In this document: positions 6,574-7,162 of the stretch, piece after piece | Numbering within the stretch: position 1 is the stretch's first letter | How the letters are laid out: each line of letters begins with the position of its first letter | Assembly: GCA_028287225.1 (NCBI GenBank) | Contig: JAQBPZ010000028.1 | Location: forward strand, 1-7,162 | DNA from: Gemmatimonadota bacterium | Lineage (GTDB): Bacteria; Gemmatimonadota; Gemmatimonadetes; Gemmatimonadales; Gemmatimonadaceae | Length of the DNA: 7,162 nucleotides | Direction: 5' to 3' | The notes under the pieces: generated by a model | Seen by the model: the letters and a program-made list of their open reading frames with translations, nothing else | Database searches by the model: none | Told to the model about the DNA's origin: nothing | Translations under genes and position numbers: made by a program

Positions 6574-6629
6574 AACGAGTAACGAGTAACGAGTAACGAG
6601 TAACGAGTAACGAGTAGCGAGTAGCGAGT
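6574..6629 (+). repeat. Tandem array of a 7-bp unit, 8 copies
   Basis: Six exact copies of AACGAGT (6574-6615) are followed by two AGCGAGT variants (6616-6629), beginning three bases after the stop of the M28 gene. The unit carries TAA across each junction and 7 is not a multiple of 3. The array therefore puts stop codons in all three + frames, while the - strand stays open as a repeating LVTRYSL-like peptide. Three inverted copies lie at 6785-6805. Confidence 0.95.
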
Positions 6630-6638
6630 AAGTCGAGG

Positions 6639-6772
6639 GGCGTCCCGGGCGGAGGTCATCCCACGCGCACCGCGCGTTGGGACCCTCCATCCCGGCGGAT
6701 GGGCCAGCCACTCTGTCGGGATGCAAGGTCCCGACAGCCTGCGGCTGCGGGATGACATCCGCTCGGGACGCC
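6639..6772. repeat. Nested palindromic element between the inverted 7-bp arrays
   Basis: The outer stem pairs 6639-6662 with 6749-6772: 22 of 24 positions are complementary and one of the two exceptions is a G-U pair. Inside it lie two small hairpins. One is 6663-6668 with 6672-6677 (six perfect pairs) and the other is 6735-6739 with 6743-6747 (five). A second-level stem pairs 6679-6693 with 6718-6732 (13 of 15). Together they would form a cloverleaf. The boundary sequence resembles GTCATCCCGAGCG-type intergenic repeats I recall from Acidobacteria-like genomes. No coding frame is credible here: frames that cross it are short, Arg-rich and read through repeats. With the arrays this fills most of the 300-bp gap 6572-6871. 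Confidence 0.8.
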
Positions 6773-6784
6773 GCCCTGCAGGTT

Positions 6785-6805
6785 ACTCGTTACTCGCTAC
6801 TCGTT
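6785..6805 (-). repeat. Inverted copies of the 7-bp unit, 3 copies, followed by a T-rich run
   Basis: On the - strand this reads AACGAGT, AGCGAGT, AACGAGT, the same unit and the same variant as the array at 6574-6629. In a + strand transcript it would pair with the left array and be followed at once by a T-rich run at 6804-6813. That could make the whole structure act as a transcription terminator for the M28 gene. The loop is unusually large for that role, so termination is only a possibility. Confidence 0.85.
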
Positions 6806-6871
6806 TTTCTTTTGCCCCTCCCCGCGCTCGATCGATGACGCGCGCCCGCCGGCGCGGGCGAACTTGCGCCC

Positions 6872-7162
6872 ATGCCGACTCCCTCCGAACAGAAGGCGCT
6901 CGCCTTCCTCGTCTTCGTGATCCTGCTGGGCGGCGCGGTCCGCGTCGTCCGCGCGGGCGCCCCGCCGGCCCCGACGCCGGCCGAAGCCGGGGCCCTCGAC
7001 CATCAGATCGCCGTCGCCGACAGCGCCCGCACCCGAGGGCGCGCGAAGAAGCCGAGAAAGGTCCGCGTCCGACCGCCATCGGGTCGCGACACCGGCGCGG
7101 CCGGCGCCGACCCCTTCGCCGGCGTGCCGGTCTCCGACTCGCGCCGCGACCGGCCGCAGGGG
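6872..7162 (+). CDS. Small membrane-anchored protein, N-terminal part; possibly ComEA-like (3' end outside window)
   Basis: The frame opens at the ATG at 6872 and stays open to the last base, giving 97 residues without a stop. It begins MPTPSEQKALAFLVFVILLG, a short polar start followed by one membrane helix (about residues 9-22). A Pro/Ala-rich linker (about 29-41), a short stretch ALDHQIAVADSA and a strongly basic region (about 53-72, with RGRAKKPRKVRVR) follow. One N-terminal anchor, a basic disordered linker and DNA-binding potential fit a ComEA-type competence protein, whose helix-hairpin-helix domain would lie beyond the window. That domain is not visible, so the name is only a suggestion; any anchored basic protein would fit. 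No clear ribosome site is present. A 6-bp G+C stem (6843-6848 with 6855-6860) lies 11 bases before the start. Codon use is rich in C or G at the third position, like the neighbouring genes, which supports it being real. Confidence 0.6.
   Translation, partial: MPTPSEQKALAFLVFVILLGGAVRVVRAGAPPAPTPAEAGALDHQIAVADSARTRGRAKKPRKVRVRPPSGRDTGAAGADPFAGVPVSDSRRDRPQG

Noticed and set aside
6411..6758. Small - strand frames with repeated LVTRYSL-like peptide
   Set aside because: They arise from reading the 7-bp array on the reverse strand and then run antisense into the M28 gene.
6574..6805. CRISPR array
   Set aside because: The repeated unit is only 7 bases with no spacers between copies, and no cas gene is present.
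6783..7079. 98-residue open frame on the - strand near the right edge
   Set aside because: It is opposite the better-supported frame at 6872, which has a membrane helix. The - frame is almost pure Arg/Gly/Pro/Ala.

Overview
The window is high-GC DNA (roughly 70% G+C by eye) from a diderm bacterium. It holds LptF/LptG lipopolysaccharide-export permeases and MlaE/MlaD outer-membrane lipid-transport proteins. The style of the proteins (an LptF with a very long insertion, an MlaD ending in a NPRKY-type tail, an M28 lipoprotein of the glutaminyl-cyclase-like group) and the repeats suggest Gemmatimonadota or a neighbouring soil phylum. That is an inference from recollection; no marker gene is present.

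Layout: (i) 1-554, + strand, the 3' end of an APC-family amino-acid permease. (ii) 555-694, a convergent gap almost filled by a ~98-bp imperfect palindrome. (iii) 695-5326, - strand, a compact four-gene operon read lptF > lptG > mlaE > mlaD, with overlapping or nearly touching stop and start codons. (iv) 5327-5614, a divergent intergenic region with a weak promoter candidate for the operon. (v) 5615-6571, + strand, a lipoprotein metallopeptidase/cyclotransferase of family M28. (vi) 6572-6871, a 300-bp gap holding a nested palindrome bracketed by inverted arrays of a 7-bp unit. (vii) 6872-7162, + strand, the 5' part of a small membrane-anchored protein that runs off the window and may be ComEA-like.

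The operon is the functional core. LptF and LptG form the inner-membrane permease pair that extracts lipopolysaccharide for delivery to the outer membrane. MlaE and MlaD are the permease and the lipid-binding MCE subunit of an ABC-type phospholipid transporter. Producing them from one transcript would tie the supply of the outer and inner leaflets of the outer membrane together. Neither ATPase (LptB or MlaF) is in the window, so both must be encoded elsewhere.

I found no clearly new defence, mobile or RNA system. The least ordinary items are the ~210-residue insertion in LptF, the array-bracketed nested palindrome at 6574-6805, and the joint lpt-mla operon without its ATPases.
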